Shown here in pieces: positions 9,646-17,460 of a stretch of 38,732 nt of DNA. Source of the stretch: a virus; the IMG/VR virus record IMGVR_UViG_3300025115_000029, positions 1-38,732 of that record; one strand, written 5' to 3'. Position 1 is the first letter of the stretch. Every line of letters starts with the position of its first letter. Both the position numbers and the translations under genes were made by a program. The notes beneath the pieces were generated by a model that saw only the letters and a program-made list of their open reading frames with translations, was not told where the DNA came from and made no database searches.

Positions 9646-11259
9646 ATGGGTAAATTTTCAGACGCATTACAATTTTGGACTAAACCACTTACAAGAGGGG
9701 GACGGGCTATTACCGGAAATCTTGATGAAAACGAACAGGATCAGTTAAGAAAAGAACAGGAAAATCTTTACCAAAGTATTTTAAGGACCACACAGCCTTA
9801 CAGAATGGGTGCTAATGTGTTTGTCCAAAACTATGCCCCAGCAATAAGGGCGTTAGCAGGTGGAGACCCTCTTGAGAGAGGAAGACTAGAGGAATGGACA
9901 GCGGGGGCGCTAACCCCAGAAGAACAAGATTACCTAGAAAGAAAACCTTATATGGCTGCGTTAAAAAGTAGTGCAGGTATGACGTCTTCTTTAATGCCTT
10001 TTACAAGTAGAGCAGTACCAGCAGCCACTTTGGGTGCTAGAACTGCTCAGATAGCGGGTAGGGGGCTTCTGGAGGGTGTTTTGGGTGGTTTTGGGTATAG
10101 TAGAGAGGGAAAGGAATTACAAGACACAGCGATTGGTGGTGGAATAGGTATGGGTGGTGAGTTGTTAGGAAATTATGTTTTTGACCCAAGTTATAGAGAC
10201 TTAGTAAACCAAGGAGTAGTGAATATGAACACAGGTAAGTATCAGGCAGCAGTTAATCCAGGTGTAAATATAGACACATTAAGGACAAGGGCATACGATG
10301 CGGCTGGATTAAATCCAGATGATTCTTCACTAATGGGGCAAGGTATGGGTATTTCTCATAAAAATAAATATATTACTGATATTGAGTATCTTCAGAGGGG
10401 AAATAAAAGCCCAGAGGTAGGTGAATATTTATTAGAACTAAGAGAACAAGGGTTGGTAGACCCTGGTCAAGTTGATATGTTACTTAAACTCGACTATGGA
10501 ATACAACCACAAGGAATTATGAGTGATAAGGTATTTGAGGAGGGTGGCCTAGACCCTATTGAGGGTAATTATGGTACAAAATTAAAAGAGAAAAATCTAG
10601 ACAGTTATATAAAAATTTTAACTGGAGAGGAGGGAGATAAAAGCCAGATATATAACATAAGTGTTGAAACAAGTAAAAAAGATCCTGGAAGGTTGGCAGA
10701 AAAGCCGAAAGGAGAGTGGATAGAAAGGGGTGGAGTTAAAACAAGAAACACAAGTGCAAATGATTTTAGGGACGAATTTAAACAGGTTACGGATAAAATA
10801 TTAGACGACAAAGGAAATCTAAAACCCGACCTAGATTCTAAACTATTACAAGAGGCTAAGAAATATAAAAACCCAGATGAGTTTTTGAAAGCGAAAAAAC
10901 CCCTGTATCACAGGACTGACGTAAAATTTGACAAATTTAATACCTCGTTAGACCCCGATGAGATGGGTACTTGGTTTGCAAAAGGGAAGGACATGTTGAC
11001 TGAAGATGCCAGGGACTTTCCTATTTTAATGGAAAGGATACCGAGCAAGAAGCTTAGGCTAATTACAGAAAAAGCGTTTAGCGGATTAGAGAACACAAAT
11101 GAATATCTCGATAGCCCTATGATGCCAGGGCCATATTTAGAGAACCTGGGATACGATGGTATTGATTATGGTCATAGTGTACTATTATTCAATCCTAACG
11201 AGGCGACACTAACCAAATCCCAACTCACCGACATCTGGAATAAAGCCTGGGGGGGATAA
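9646..11259 (+). CDS. Ejection protein carrying a C-terminal ADP-ribosyltransferase-like domain
   Basis: The N-terminal ~180 residues mirror the 7350 protein: LTPEEQ near 89, LKSSAGMTSSLMP, a Gly/Ala hydrophobic stretch and YSREGKELQD, suggesting a common ejection domain. The C-terminal ~119 residues differ: LYHRT (420-424), MGTWFAK (440-446), GYDGIDYG (502-509) and LLFNPNEATLTKSQL near 514. The order YH-x-T, G-x-(W/Y)F, GYDGI and FNPxE matches the ART-PolyVal type of ADP-ribosyltransferase seen in injected phage proteins. Activity is inferred; T4 Alt is the known precedent for an injected ADP-ribosyltransferase. The stop is followed at once by the promoter of the glycan cassette. Confidence 0.7.
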   Translation: MGKFSDALQFWTKPLTRGGRAITGNLDENEQDQLRKEQENLYQSILRTTQPYRMGANVFVQNYAPAIRALAGGDPLERGRLEEWTAGALTPEEQDYLERKPYMAALKSSAGMTSSLMPFTSRAVPAATLGARTAQIAGRGLLEGVLGGFGYSREGKELQDTAIGGGIGMGGELLGNYVFDPSYRDLVNQGVVNMNTGKYQAAVNPGVNIDTLRTRAYDAAGLNPDDSSLMGQGMGISHKNKYITDIEYLQRGNKSPEVGEYLLELREQGLVDPGQVDMLLKLDYGIQPQGIMSDKVFEEGGLDPIEGNYGTKLKEKNLDSYIKILTGEEGDKSQIYNISVETSKKDPGRLAEKPKGEWIERGGVKTRNTSANDFRDEFKQVTDKILDDKGNLKPDLDSKLLQEAKKYKNPDEFLKAKKPLYHRTDVKFDKFNTSLDPDEMGTWFAKGKDMLTEDARDFPILMERIPSKKLRLITEKAFSGLENTNEYLDSPMMPGPYLENLGYDGIDYGHSVLLFNPNEATLTKSQLTDIWNKAWGG

Positions 11260-11294
11260 TGGTATAATATAGTATTATTTAAAGTTCGAGGATT
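11260..11294 (+). promoter_or_regulatory. Extended -10 promoter of the glycan cassette
   Basis: TGGTATAAT (11260-11268) directly follows the stop at 11259. TCGAGG is at 11286-11291, only 3 nt before the ATG at 11295, which is shorter than a normal Shine-Dalgarno gap. This promoter would drive the run of glycan genes to 14907. Confidence 0.6.
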
Positions 11295-11945
11295 ATGAGG
11301 CCAATAGTTTACACAAGTGTTTATGGGAACTATGACAACCTTAAATCTCAACCTGATATCGGTGCTGATTATATTTGCTTTACTGACAATCCTAACCTCA
11401 AGAGTGAGACCTGGGATATAAGATACGAGCCAATATACGAACACCTACACCCAAGACTAAGAGCTAAGTTTCATAAACTCATATGTCCCTTTGACACACT
11501 CTCACTTTACATAGACGGTAGTATTGAAATAGTAAACCCTAATATCATTGACGAACTTTCTAACTTTTTACACAATGGTTGGGCTACTTATATACACCCT
11601 TCAGGGAGGGATTGTATTAAAAGCGAACTTGCAGAGTCACTACCTATGGAAAAATACCAAGACCAACCTATTAAAGAACAGGTGGACTATTACTTTTCAC
11701 AGGGTTTTCCAGAACACTATGGATTATGGGCTTGTGGAGTTATGTTAAGGGACGGTAAGTTTGACGATTTTGGAAGTAAATGGATGTTGGAAAATTTGGC
11801 ATGGACTTACCAGGATCAGATTTCTCTACCCTATCTTTTATGGAAGGAGAACTTTAAAATGGACAGTATAATTCTTGACCAATACGCTTGTTTTAATGGT
11901 GGGGATGTATTATTTAACATATTAGGACACAATCATAATGGCTAA
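11295..11945 (+). CDS. DUF616/TOD1-like glycosyltransferase
   Basis: The 216-residue protein begins with an IVYTSVYGNYD strand and turn, then YICFTDNPN and later LSLYIDGSIEI, where the acidic residue replaces the usual DXD. It ends with ILDQYACFNGG. This series fits DUF616 (TOD1/MUCI70-like) hexosyltransferases that act on cell-surface polysaccharides. It is the first gene after the promoter and overlaps the next start by 8 nt. Donor and acceptor are unknown; the cassette suggests a ribitol-phosphate-containing glycan. Confidence 0.65.
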   Translation: MRPIVYTSVYGNYDNLKSQPDIGADYICFTDNPNLKSETWDIRYEPIYEHLHPRLRAKFHKLICPFDTLSLYIDGSIEIVNPNIIDELSNFLHNGWATYIHPSGRDCIKSELAESLPMEKYQDQPIKEQVDYYFSQGFPEHYGLWACGVMLRDGKFDDFGSKWMLENLAWTYQDQISLPYLLWKENFKMDSIILDQYACFNGGDVLFNILGHNHNG

Positions 11946-12642
11946 GGTGGCAATATGTATGGCAACTTATAATGTGGGGGACTATTTAAAAGAAATGCTT
12001 TGGAGTATAGAAAACCAGACCTTTGAGGATTACAAGGTATATGTATTCAATGATGGAAGTGAAGATAACACTATGGAAGTTTTAAGGGAGTATAAAAACA
12101 GAATACCAATGGAAGTTAAGAACAGCGAGGGTATACACAATATAGGTACAGTTAAGAATATGGTTGTTAATATGGCGCTAAAGGATAATCCTGAATATAT
12201 ACAAATGGTAGACTCAGATGATTTACTAGAACCTAACATGATTGAGAGAATGGTAGAGGAGATAGAAAAGGGTTATGATTTTGTTATATGTGACGGGAGA
12301 ACCTTTGGCGAAACCGGAGACAAAGGTATTAAAAATGATTTAAATTTGGAGATAGACCCTGAAACAATAGGGTTATTTATAGAAAGAGAAAATCCTCTCT
12401 TCAGTTGGTCTATGTTTAAATCGGAAGTATTAAGAGAACAAAACTTTAGGGTTGGAATGAAACACTTTGAAGACTGGGATTTATACCTAAGGTTGTTTAA
12501 AACAGGAAAGAGGTTGTCTATAATCAGGGAGGAATTATACAATTACAGGACTCACGCAGGACAATTTCATAAGGTAACTGATAAGAATTTTGATAAGCAC
12601 AAAAAGTATATGTGGGAGGTAAATAATATAACTACTGATTAA
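11938..12642 (+). CDS. Family 2 glycosyltransferase
   Basis: Clear GT-A family 2 enzyme of 234 residues: VAICMATYNVGDYL at the N-terminus, VFNDGSEDNT at 36-45, the metal-binding DSD at 92-94 (MVDSDDLLEP), and a C-terminal acceptor region with FEDWDLYLRLF. No membrane segment is seen, so it is cytoplasmic. It overlaps the preceding gene by 8 nt and ends one base before the LicD-like gene, so the three are probably made together. The sugar transferred cannot be told. Confidence 0.88.
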   Translation: MAKVAICMATYNVGDYLKEMLWSIENQTFEDYKVYVFNDGSEDNTMEVLREYKNRIPMEVKNSEGIHNIGTVKNMVVNMALKDNPEYIQMVDSDDLLEPNMIERMVEEIEKGYDFVICDGRTFGETGDKGIKNDLNLEIDPETIGLFIERENPLFSWSMFKSEVLREQNFRVGMKHFEDWDLYLRLFKTGKRLSIIREELYNYRTHAGQFHKVTDKNFDKHKKYMWEVNNITTD

Positions 12643-12643
12643 A

Positions 12644-13189
12644 ATGCCTCTTAAAAGACAGGCAACTAAAAATTTATTAGACATAAAGACTATTCTAGAT
12701 GAATTAAAGATTGTTTTCTGGCTCGACGCAGGAACTTTATTAGGAGCATATAGGGACAAGGATTTTTGTGATGGGGACGAGGATGATATAGATTTGTGTA
12801 CTTGGGAAAATTACCTACCCCTACTAGACGAGATAATAATAAGGGCTGAGGATTTAGGGTTTAATCTTCTGCACCGTTGGGAACTTGAAATATGTATAGA
12901 GAGGGGAGGGTCTCGTATAGACCTGTTCTTTAACAGGAAGAATGGGATGGAAGCGTATACCCATATTTACGCAGAGGACATTATACACAAGTACGTTGTT
13001 ATACCGGTTAGGTATTATGAGGTTTTAGAACCAATAACATTTAAGGGTGGAAGTTTCCTTACCCCAAGTCCTGTTGAAGATTTCTTGACGTTAAAGTATG
13101 GGGATTGGCAGACACCTATTCACAGAAGCGTTTACAGGTGTGACAATGCAGAACAAAATAAGTTAATAAGGGACGATTATGCTTTATAA
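12644..13189 (+). CDS. licD-like: LicD/FKRP-like phospho-polyol transferase
   Basis: The 181-residue protein has the LicD family signature: FWLDAGTLLGAYRD (25-38) followed by DGDEDDIDL (43-51), the acidic metal and nucleotide site of this nucleotidyltransferase-fold family. LicD proteins transfer phosphocholine from CDP-choline; animal fukutin/FKRP, of the same family, transfer ribitol phosphate from CDP-ribitol. The next gene encodes a probable CDP-ribitol synthase and overlaps it by 11 nt, so ribitol phosphate is the likeliest cargo. It is shorter than many LicD proteins (~260 residues) but keeps the catalytic part. Acceptor unknown. Confidence 0.8.
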   Translation: MPLKRQATKNLLDIKTILDELKIVFWLDAGTLLGAYRDKDFCDGDEDDIDLCTWENYLPLLDEIIIRAEDLGFNLLHRWELEICIERGGSRIDLFFNRKNGMEAYTHIYAEDIIHKYVVIPVRYYEVLEPITFKGGSFLTPSPVEDFLTLKYGDWQTPIHRSVYRCDNAEQNKLIRDDYAL

Positions 13190-14390
13190 GCCAACCTTTA
13201 GTGCTGTTATTTTGGCCGGTGGTAAAGGGGAGAGGTTTGGTTCTTCAATACCTAAACCCTTTATGAGTCTTAATGGGAAGCCCGTTATTCAATATTCCTT
13301 AGATGTATTTGAGGGTTTAGTTGATGAGATAATTATAGTCAGTAACAGGCAGTATAAAGACTACAGGTGCGTTGAGGCGGGGAAAACTAGAAGTGAGAGT
13401 GCGTTTAATGGTGTTTCTGCGTGTAGTAATCCGAACTTTGTTATTATTCATGACGGAGCAAGACCATTTATAAGGAAGGGGTTGGTTGAGTTAATAAAAA
13501 CCCAGTTATTAGCAGGGTATGATTGTGTTGATACAGTGTCCTCAATAGTGGACGGGTATGTAGAAAATGGTATTTCTTTGAGTAAAACAGGTAAATATTT
13601 AGGATTAACCCCAGAAGGGTTCTACTACAAGATGTTAATGTTGGCGTTCAAGGGAACAGACAGGAGAGATTGGCAAGATGAAGTGGAAATGTACCAAGAG
13701 GTGGTTGGGTTGCAGGACTGCTGCATAGTAGGGGGGGAAGTCTTTAATTCTAAAATAACTTACAAACAAGACTTAGCCTATGCAGAAGGTATTATGAAGT
13801 TTTGGAACAGACCAATAGACACCAAACCGGACCTTGGTATTCCAACCCTACTGTTTGGTGGGAGTGGTGGTATAGGAAAGGCTTGTGTTAAAAAACTAAA
13901 GGATGTTGATTGTCCTACTAGGAGGGAGGTCGACTTAAGAGAGAAACTTGACGTTGACCTAGGTAAATATAGGGCTATAATACACAGTGCAGGGGAATAT
14001 TTTGATGAGGGTCAGATTATGAGAGTGAACTTTGAAAGTTGTGTGGAATTGATTAACTTAGCAGAGGATCAGGAATGGAAGGGGAATATTGTGTTTTTAT
14101 CCTCAACAGCCGCAACCTATGGTAGAAAAGGAATACCTATATATAGTGCTTCCAAGTCTGCACTAAACGCCTATATTGAAGCAAGGCATGAGGAATTAGC
14201 CCAAAAGGGTATATATATAAATGCTATAGCACCTGCCAAGGTAGATACTAGACTTCAAGAGACTATAAACCCAGATACCCCAAAGAGTGAGATGATGACA
14301 CCAGAGTTTGTGGCGGATTATGTACTAAGATATACAGACACAAAGACACATGGTCATATAATTTTTTTAAGGAAGGGTTTTGATGAATGA
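13179..14390 (+). CDS. bcs1-like: Bifunctional CDP-ribitol synthase (cytidylyltransferase-reductase fusion)
   Basis: A two-domain protein. Residues 8-205 are an IspD/TarI-like cytidylyltransferase: ILAGGKGERFGSSIPKPF (11-28) for CTP binding and HDGARPF (91-97). Residues ~220-400 are a short-chain dehydrogenase: GGSGGIG (227-233), HSAGE, and the Ser309, Tyr322, Lys326 triad (LSST, YSASK). This order is that of Haemophilus Bcs1, which reduces ribulose 5-phosphate and activates the product as CDP-ribitol; Gram-positive bacteria use separate TarI and TarJ, and TarJ is a different dehydrogenase type. At 403 residues it is somewhat compact. The last codons overlap the methyltransferase start. Motifs are intact, so activity is plausible. 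Confidence 0.85.
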   Translation: MLYKPTFSAVILAGGKGERFGSSIPKPFMSLNGKPVIQYSLDVFEGLVDEIIIVSNRQYKDYRCVEAGKTRSESAFNGVSACSNPNFVIIHDGARPFIRKGLVELIKTQLLAGYDCVDTVSSIVDGYVENGISLSKTGKYLGLTPEGFYYKMLMLAFKGTDRRDWQDEVEMYQEVVGLQDCCIVGGEVFNSKITYKQDLAYAEGIMKFWNRPIDTKPDLGIPTLLFGGSGGIGKACVKKLKDVDCPTRREVDLREKLDVDLGKYRAIIHSAGEYFDEGQIMRVNFESCVELINLAEDQEWKGNIVFLSSTAATYGRKGIPIYSASKSALNAYIEARHEELAQKGIYINAIAPAKVDTRLQETINPDTPKSEMMTPEFVADYVLRYTDTKTHGHIIFLRKGFDE

Positions 14391-14907
14391 GAGGCAGTTA
14401 GAATTTGAATACTTACTAAAGTGGAAACCAAATCCCTGTACCCTGGCCCTTGATTTAGGTTGCGGAGAATCCAAGGTATCTCCTGAATTTGTCGGTGTAG
14501 ACAGGGTTAGAGGGGAAACAGCCAGACCTGATGGGTCGATATTTACAGCCAACCCTGATTTATTATGTGATGTAAACAGTTTACCCTATGAAAATGGCAC
14601 GGTTGACTTTATAGTGTCAAGTCATACCTTAGAACACATGACTAATCCTGTTGGGTCTTTAAGTTACTGGATTGATAAGTTAAGGGTAGGAGGAAGACTA
14701 GCAATTATAGTCCCGGATTGGAGATACACTTGGAGTTGTGAAAACGACGAGAGTAGGTATAGTCCAGACGGACACAAACACGATTTTACCCCAAAAGAAC
14801 TTGAAAGAGTTTTTTGTACAGTACGACAATGTGAGAAAATTAAGATATTAGATGTGTCTACCCCGACACATAACTGGTCAATAGGAGGGGCTATTGAGGT
14901 GGTATAA
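14383..14907 (+). CDS. SAM-dependent methyltransferase (class I)
   Basis: Rossmann-type methyltransferase of 174 residues: ALDLGCGESKVS is motif I, FVGVDR the acidic loop, PDLLCDVNSLPYENGTVDFI motif II/III, HTLEHMTNPVGSL motif IV, then KLRVGGRLAIIVPD. It resembles small-molecule or glycan methyltransferases and not DNA methylases. The ATG at 14383 follows AAGGAAGG by a suitable gap and overlaps the synthase stop; an upstream TTG is less likely. As the last gene in the cassette it may methylate the added sugar, a common chain-capping step; that is inference. Confidence 0.8.
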   Translation: MNERQLEFEYLLKWKPNPCTLALDLGCGESKVSPEFVGVDRVRGETARPDGSIFTANPDLLCDVNSLPYENGTVDFIVSSHTLEHMTNPVGSLSYWIDKLRVGGRLAIIVPDWRYTWSCENDESRYSPDGHKHDFTPKELERVFCTVRQCEKIKILDVSTPTHNWSIGGAIEVV

Positions 14908-14937
14908 TGTATAGAGGTTAAATTAAAATCAAGTTAA
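14900..14937 (+). promoter_or_regulatory. Extended -10 promoter of the lysis module
   Basis: TGGTATAAT (14900-14908) overlaps the methyltransferase stop and stands 29 nt before the endolysin ATG. The leader has AGAGG in place of TCGAGG. Confidence 0.6.
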
Positions 14938-15978
14938 ATGGCAAAGTTTAGAAGCCCGTTTAATACGAACACGTTATCTCTCACACAGACTTACCATCCC
15001 GGTTCTAATAATACAGCTATTGACTTGTCGGCTACCGCAGACACCCCGGTGTATGCAATAGCGGATGGGCCAGTTACATACAGAAGTTCACTGGCGGGGA
15101 GTTATTGTATTCAACAAATAGACAATTCTGACTTAAAGGTTTACTACGTACACACTTATAAGTGGGTGGGGGCTAATACCTATGTTAAAAAGGGGCAAAT
15201 TATTTGCTATATAGCACCAACATCCTTAAACGGTGGTTATCCTACACATTTACACCTTGGACTACCGACCGGTAAAGGAATAATGGATTATTTCGATAGA
15301 AGCCTAGTCTTTACAACATCATTTAATGATATAAAAGCAATATGGTTTAAAAATAATTCGCTAAATTGGGCGTTATTTAAGGATTTAAGTTATGAATCTA
15401 CTACAATGAAAATAGGGGATAAGGTTGAGTTGACAGCCGATACTAATTTAAGGGTTGGGAGCGGTACTAGTTACAATATAAAAACGGTAGTACCCAAGGG
15501 TTCGGTTGGTGAAATTATAGGAGGACCAAGAAACGCAGACAGTTATGAATGGTGGGATATACGATTTTTAAATGATCAGGGATGGATGGCAAACCCATTA
15601 GGAACTAGACTTGTTAAAACCACCAAGGAAATTACCCAAACAGATGGAAATTTACCAACACCCCCTGTAGAGCCCCCACAGCCCTCACCGTGCGAGGAGT
15701 ATCAAAAACTAATAACTACCCTAAATCAAAGAATAAGTGCCTTAGAATTAATCTCAGGGCTTCAGGAGGCAGAATTAGAGGAGACTAGGGACTCGTTACA
15801 GAAATTACAACTTATGTTTGATGGACTGCAAGGAAGTTATAATATTTTAGAACAAGAGAAGCTGGATTTACAGGAGGATTTAAGTAGGTGTAAGTTAGAA
15901 TTACAGGAAGGTAAAACAAATTTTATTAAGAAGATATTAGACGCTATTAAAAAGTGGTTGGATAGTACCATGGGGTAA
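14938..15978 (+). CDS. Endolysin-like protein: M23-type domain, SH3 domain, coiled coil
   Basis: The 346-residue protein starts with an M23/LytM-like metallopeptidase domain (about 5-130): AIDLSA with Asp29, VHTY with His72 and HLH at 104-106. The first zinc ligand, normally His four residues before the Asp, is Asn25, so the site may be weakened or inactive. A bacterial SH3 wall-binding domain follows (about 155-230: TNLRVGSGTSYN, EWWDIRF, GWMANPLG), then a Pro-rich linker and a long coiled coil (LQEAELEETRDSLQKLQ). No signal peptide. It precedes two membrane proteins, as expected for a lysis cassette. The coiled coil could also mean a virion-associated lysin. Confidence 0.7.
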   Translation: MAKFRSPFNTNTLSLTQTYHPGSNNTAIDLSATADTPVYAIADGPVTYRSSLAGSYCIQQIDNSDLKVYYVHTYKWVGANTYVKKGQIICYIAPTSLNGGYPTHLHLGLPTGKGIMDYFDRSLVFTTSFNDIKAIWFKNNSLNWALFKDLSYESTTMKIGDKVELTADTNLRVGSGTSYNIKTVVPKGSVGEIIGGPRNADSYEWWDIRFLNDQGWMANPLGTRLVKTTKEITQTDGNLPTPPVEPPQPSPCEEYQKLITTLNQRISALELISGLQEAELEETRDSLQKLQLMFDGLQGSYNILEQEKLDLQEDLSRCKLELQEGKTNFIKKILDAIKKWLDSTMG

Positions 15979-16021
15979 TCCTTAAATTGTTTTATATAGA
16001 AACATTAGACCTTTTAAAGAA

Positions 16022-16126
16022 GTGCGATACATACTGAAAGAAAAACAAAGGAAAGAAAGAATAGAAATCTTGGGTTTTATATTTTTTGTCTTTCTTATGT
16101 TATTTATTTTATTTTTAATACAATGA
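16022..16126 (+). CDS. 34-residue single-span membrane microprotein
   Basis: Starts at GTG (no ATG is available in frame after the upstream stop at 15983). It has a basic N-terminus (RYILKEKQRKERIE) followed by one strongly hydrophobic helix rich in Phe and Leu. Its stop overlaps the holin-like ATG (ATGA). Basic end plus a single span next to an endolysin suggests a holin partner or antiholin. The unusual start lowers confidence. Confidence 0.5.
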   Translation: MRYILKEKQRKERIEILGFIFFVFLMLFILFLIQ

Positions 16127-16371
16127 AGGAAAAAATAAACCACCTTATAGACGCTTTCGTGTGGAGGTTTCTTAACACAATGAAGGCTAGTCTATTTCCC
16201 GCAATACTCGGGGTTTTACTTGTAGAACTTGAGAGGGTTGGGGACCTAAGTTGTTTAGCAGATCCCGCAACGTGGGAGAAAATGGCATATGCAGGATTAG
16301 TTGCTGTGTTAACTTCAGTACTAGCAGGGTTAGACAAGGTTCAGAGAGAGAATATAAGATTAGAAGAATAA
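16123..16371 (+). CDS. Putative holin
   Basis: An 82-residue protein with two hydrophobic segments (about 24-37, SLFPAILGVLLVELE, and 53-68, MAYAGLVAVLTSVLAGL), a charged N-terminus and a charged C-terminal end (DKVQRENIRLEE). Size, topology and position after the endolysin fit a small phage holin. The start is coupled to the preceding microprotein by ATGA. Confidence 0.65.
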   Translation: MKEKINHLIDAFVWRFLNTMKASLFPAILGVLLVELERVGDLSCLADPATWEKMAYAGLVAVLTSVLAGLDKVQRENIRLEE

Positions 16372-16387
16372 GTTTAATTGCCCTAAA

Positions 16388-17416
16388 ATGAGGAAAAAAC
16401 GAGGAAGACCACGAGGAAGTAAAAATAAACCACGAGGACCAGTAGTTAAAATTAGAACACCTAAAAAGATGGACAAAGATGGTATATACACCTCGGCGAG
16501 TGAAGAAAGTTATAAGAGTAAACAGGATATTCAGTTGAAGAAAATGTATGAAGGGGAAGTTAGTGTCAATTACCCTGATAGGTATATTACGGAACTTACC
16601 TTTGACGAACTTAATGACGAGATGATCCGCAGGAGTCAGTTAAGACAGAAGGTTGAACTTAAAGAGTACGAAACAACCATTGAAATACAGACAGACAGAC
16701 CAATAGGTTTGGTATGGTGGGCTGACCAACACGTGGGGGGGCAGTTTGTGGACTACGAGAGGCTTAAATGGGAAGCGGATGAGATAAAGGATAATCCTTA
16801 CCTTAAAGTTGCACTTGGTGGAGATTTTAGTGATAGTTTCGTGTGGCTACCAGCGGCTTTTGATGACGTTGCAAATCTAACAGAACAGAATTTGTATTTG
16901 TATAGGCTTATGGAATATGTAGGTTGGGACAAGATACTTTTTTGTGTTATTGGAAACCACCAAAAATGGAGTCGTAGAAGTGGACTAGACGGGTATGACG
17001 AGATGAGAAGGAGAATACCAGTATTTGAAGGTATAGGCACAGTAGACCTAAATATAAACGGTATATCTTATGTTGGAGGAATCATACATAAGGCTAAAGG
17101 AAGTTCCTACCTTGACCCAAATTTCGGAGGTAAGAGATTTATAAGAGAAAATGACGGTTATGACTTTGTAATGACAGCACATAATCACGAAGGAGGAGTT
17201 CAGACTCTTAACCGAAAAGATACCAAAGGAGAAAGAGAGGTTGTAGTGGTAGCTGGAAAGACATTTAAAGAAACAGACGACTTTCATGATACGGAGGGAT
17301 TTAAGAGGAAAAGGGGTGTGGGTATTGGTAGTAATGGGATAATATTTGACAACGAGAGTAAGTCAATGTTACCCGTGAGTTCTATGTCTAAAATGTTAAG
17401 ATACCTAGAAAGGTAA
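16388..17416 (+). CDS. Calcineurin-like metallophosphoesterase with AT-hook-like N-terminus
   Basis: Residues 4-20 contain KRGRPRGSKNK, an AT-hook-like minor-groove binding sequence followed by a second basic RGP. The catalytic domain has the metallophosphoesterase series ADQH (112-115), GGDFSDS (144-150), GNH (189-191) and TAHNHEGG near 255. Such domains hydrolyse phosphodiesters; many phage members are nucleases of the SbcD/Mre11 group or cyclic-nucleotide phosphodiesterases. The DNA-binding tail favours a DNA substrate here, which is inference. It stands between the holin and an HNH gene, with an SD-less start. Confidence 0.75.
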   Translation: MRKKRGRPRGSKNKPRGPVVKIRTPKKMDKDGIYTSASEESYKSKQDIQLKKMYEGEVSVNYPDRYITELTFDELNDEMIRRSQLRQKVELKEYETTIEIQTDRPIGLVWWADQHVGGQFVDYERLKWEADEIKDNPYLKVALGGDFSDSFVWLPAAFDDVANLTEQNLYLYRLMEYVGWDKILFCVIGNHQKWSRRSGLDGYDEMRRRIPVFEGIGTVDLNINGISYVGGIIHKAKGSSYLDPNFGGKRFIRENDGYDFVMTAHNHEGGVQTLNRKDTKGEREVVVVAGKTFKETDDFHDTEGFKRKRGVGIGSNGIIFDNESKSMLPVSSMSKMLRYLER

Positions 17417-17446
17417 CCATAGTTCAGGATTGGAGAAGAAGTAATA

Positions 17447-17455
17447 TGATATAAT
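17447..17455 (+). promoter_or_regulatory. Extended -10 promoter, predicted leaderless
   Basis: TGATATAAT ends 5 nt before the ATG at 17461, placing the expected RNA start at the start codon. No Shine-Dalgarno sequence is possible in so short a leader. Confidence 0.6.
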
Positions 17456-17460
17456 TTAAT

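Noticed and set aside
14380-14382. TTG as start of the methyltransferase
   Set aside because: The adjacent ATG at 14383 is better spaced from AAGGAAGG.
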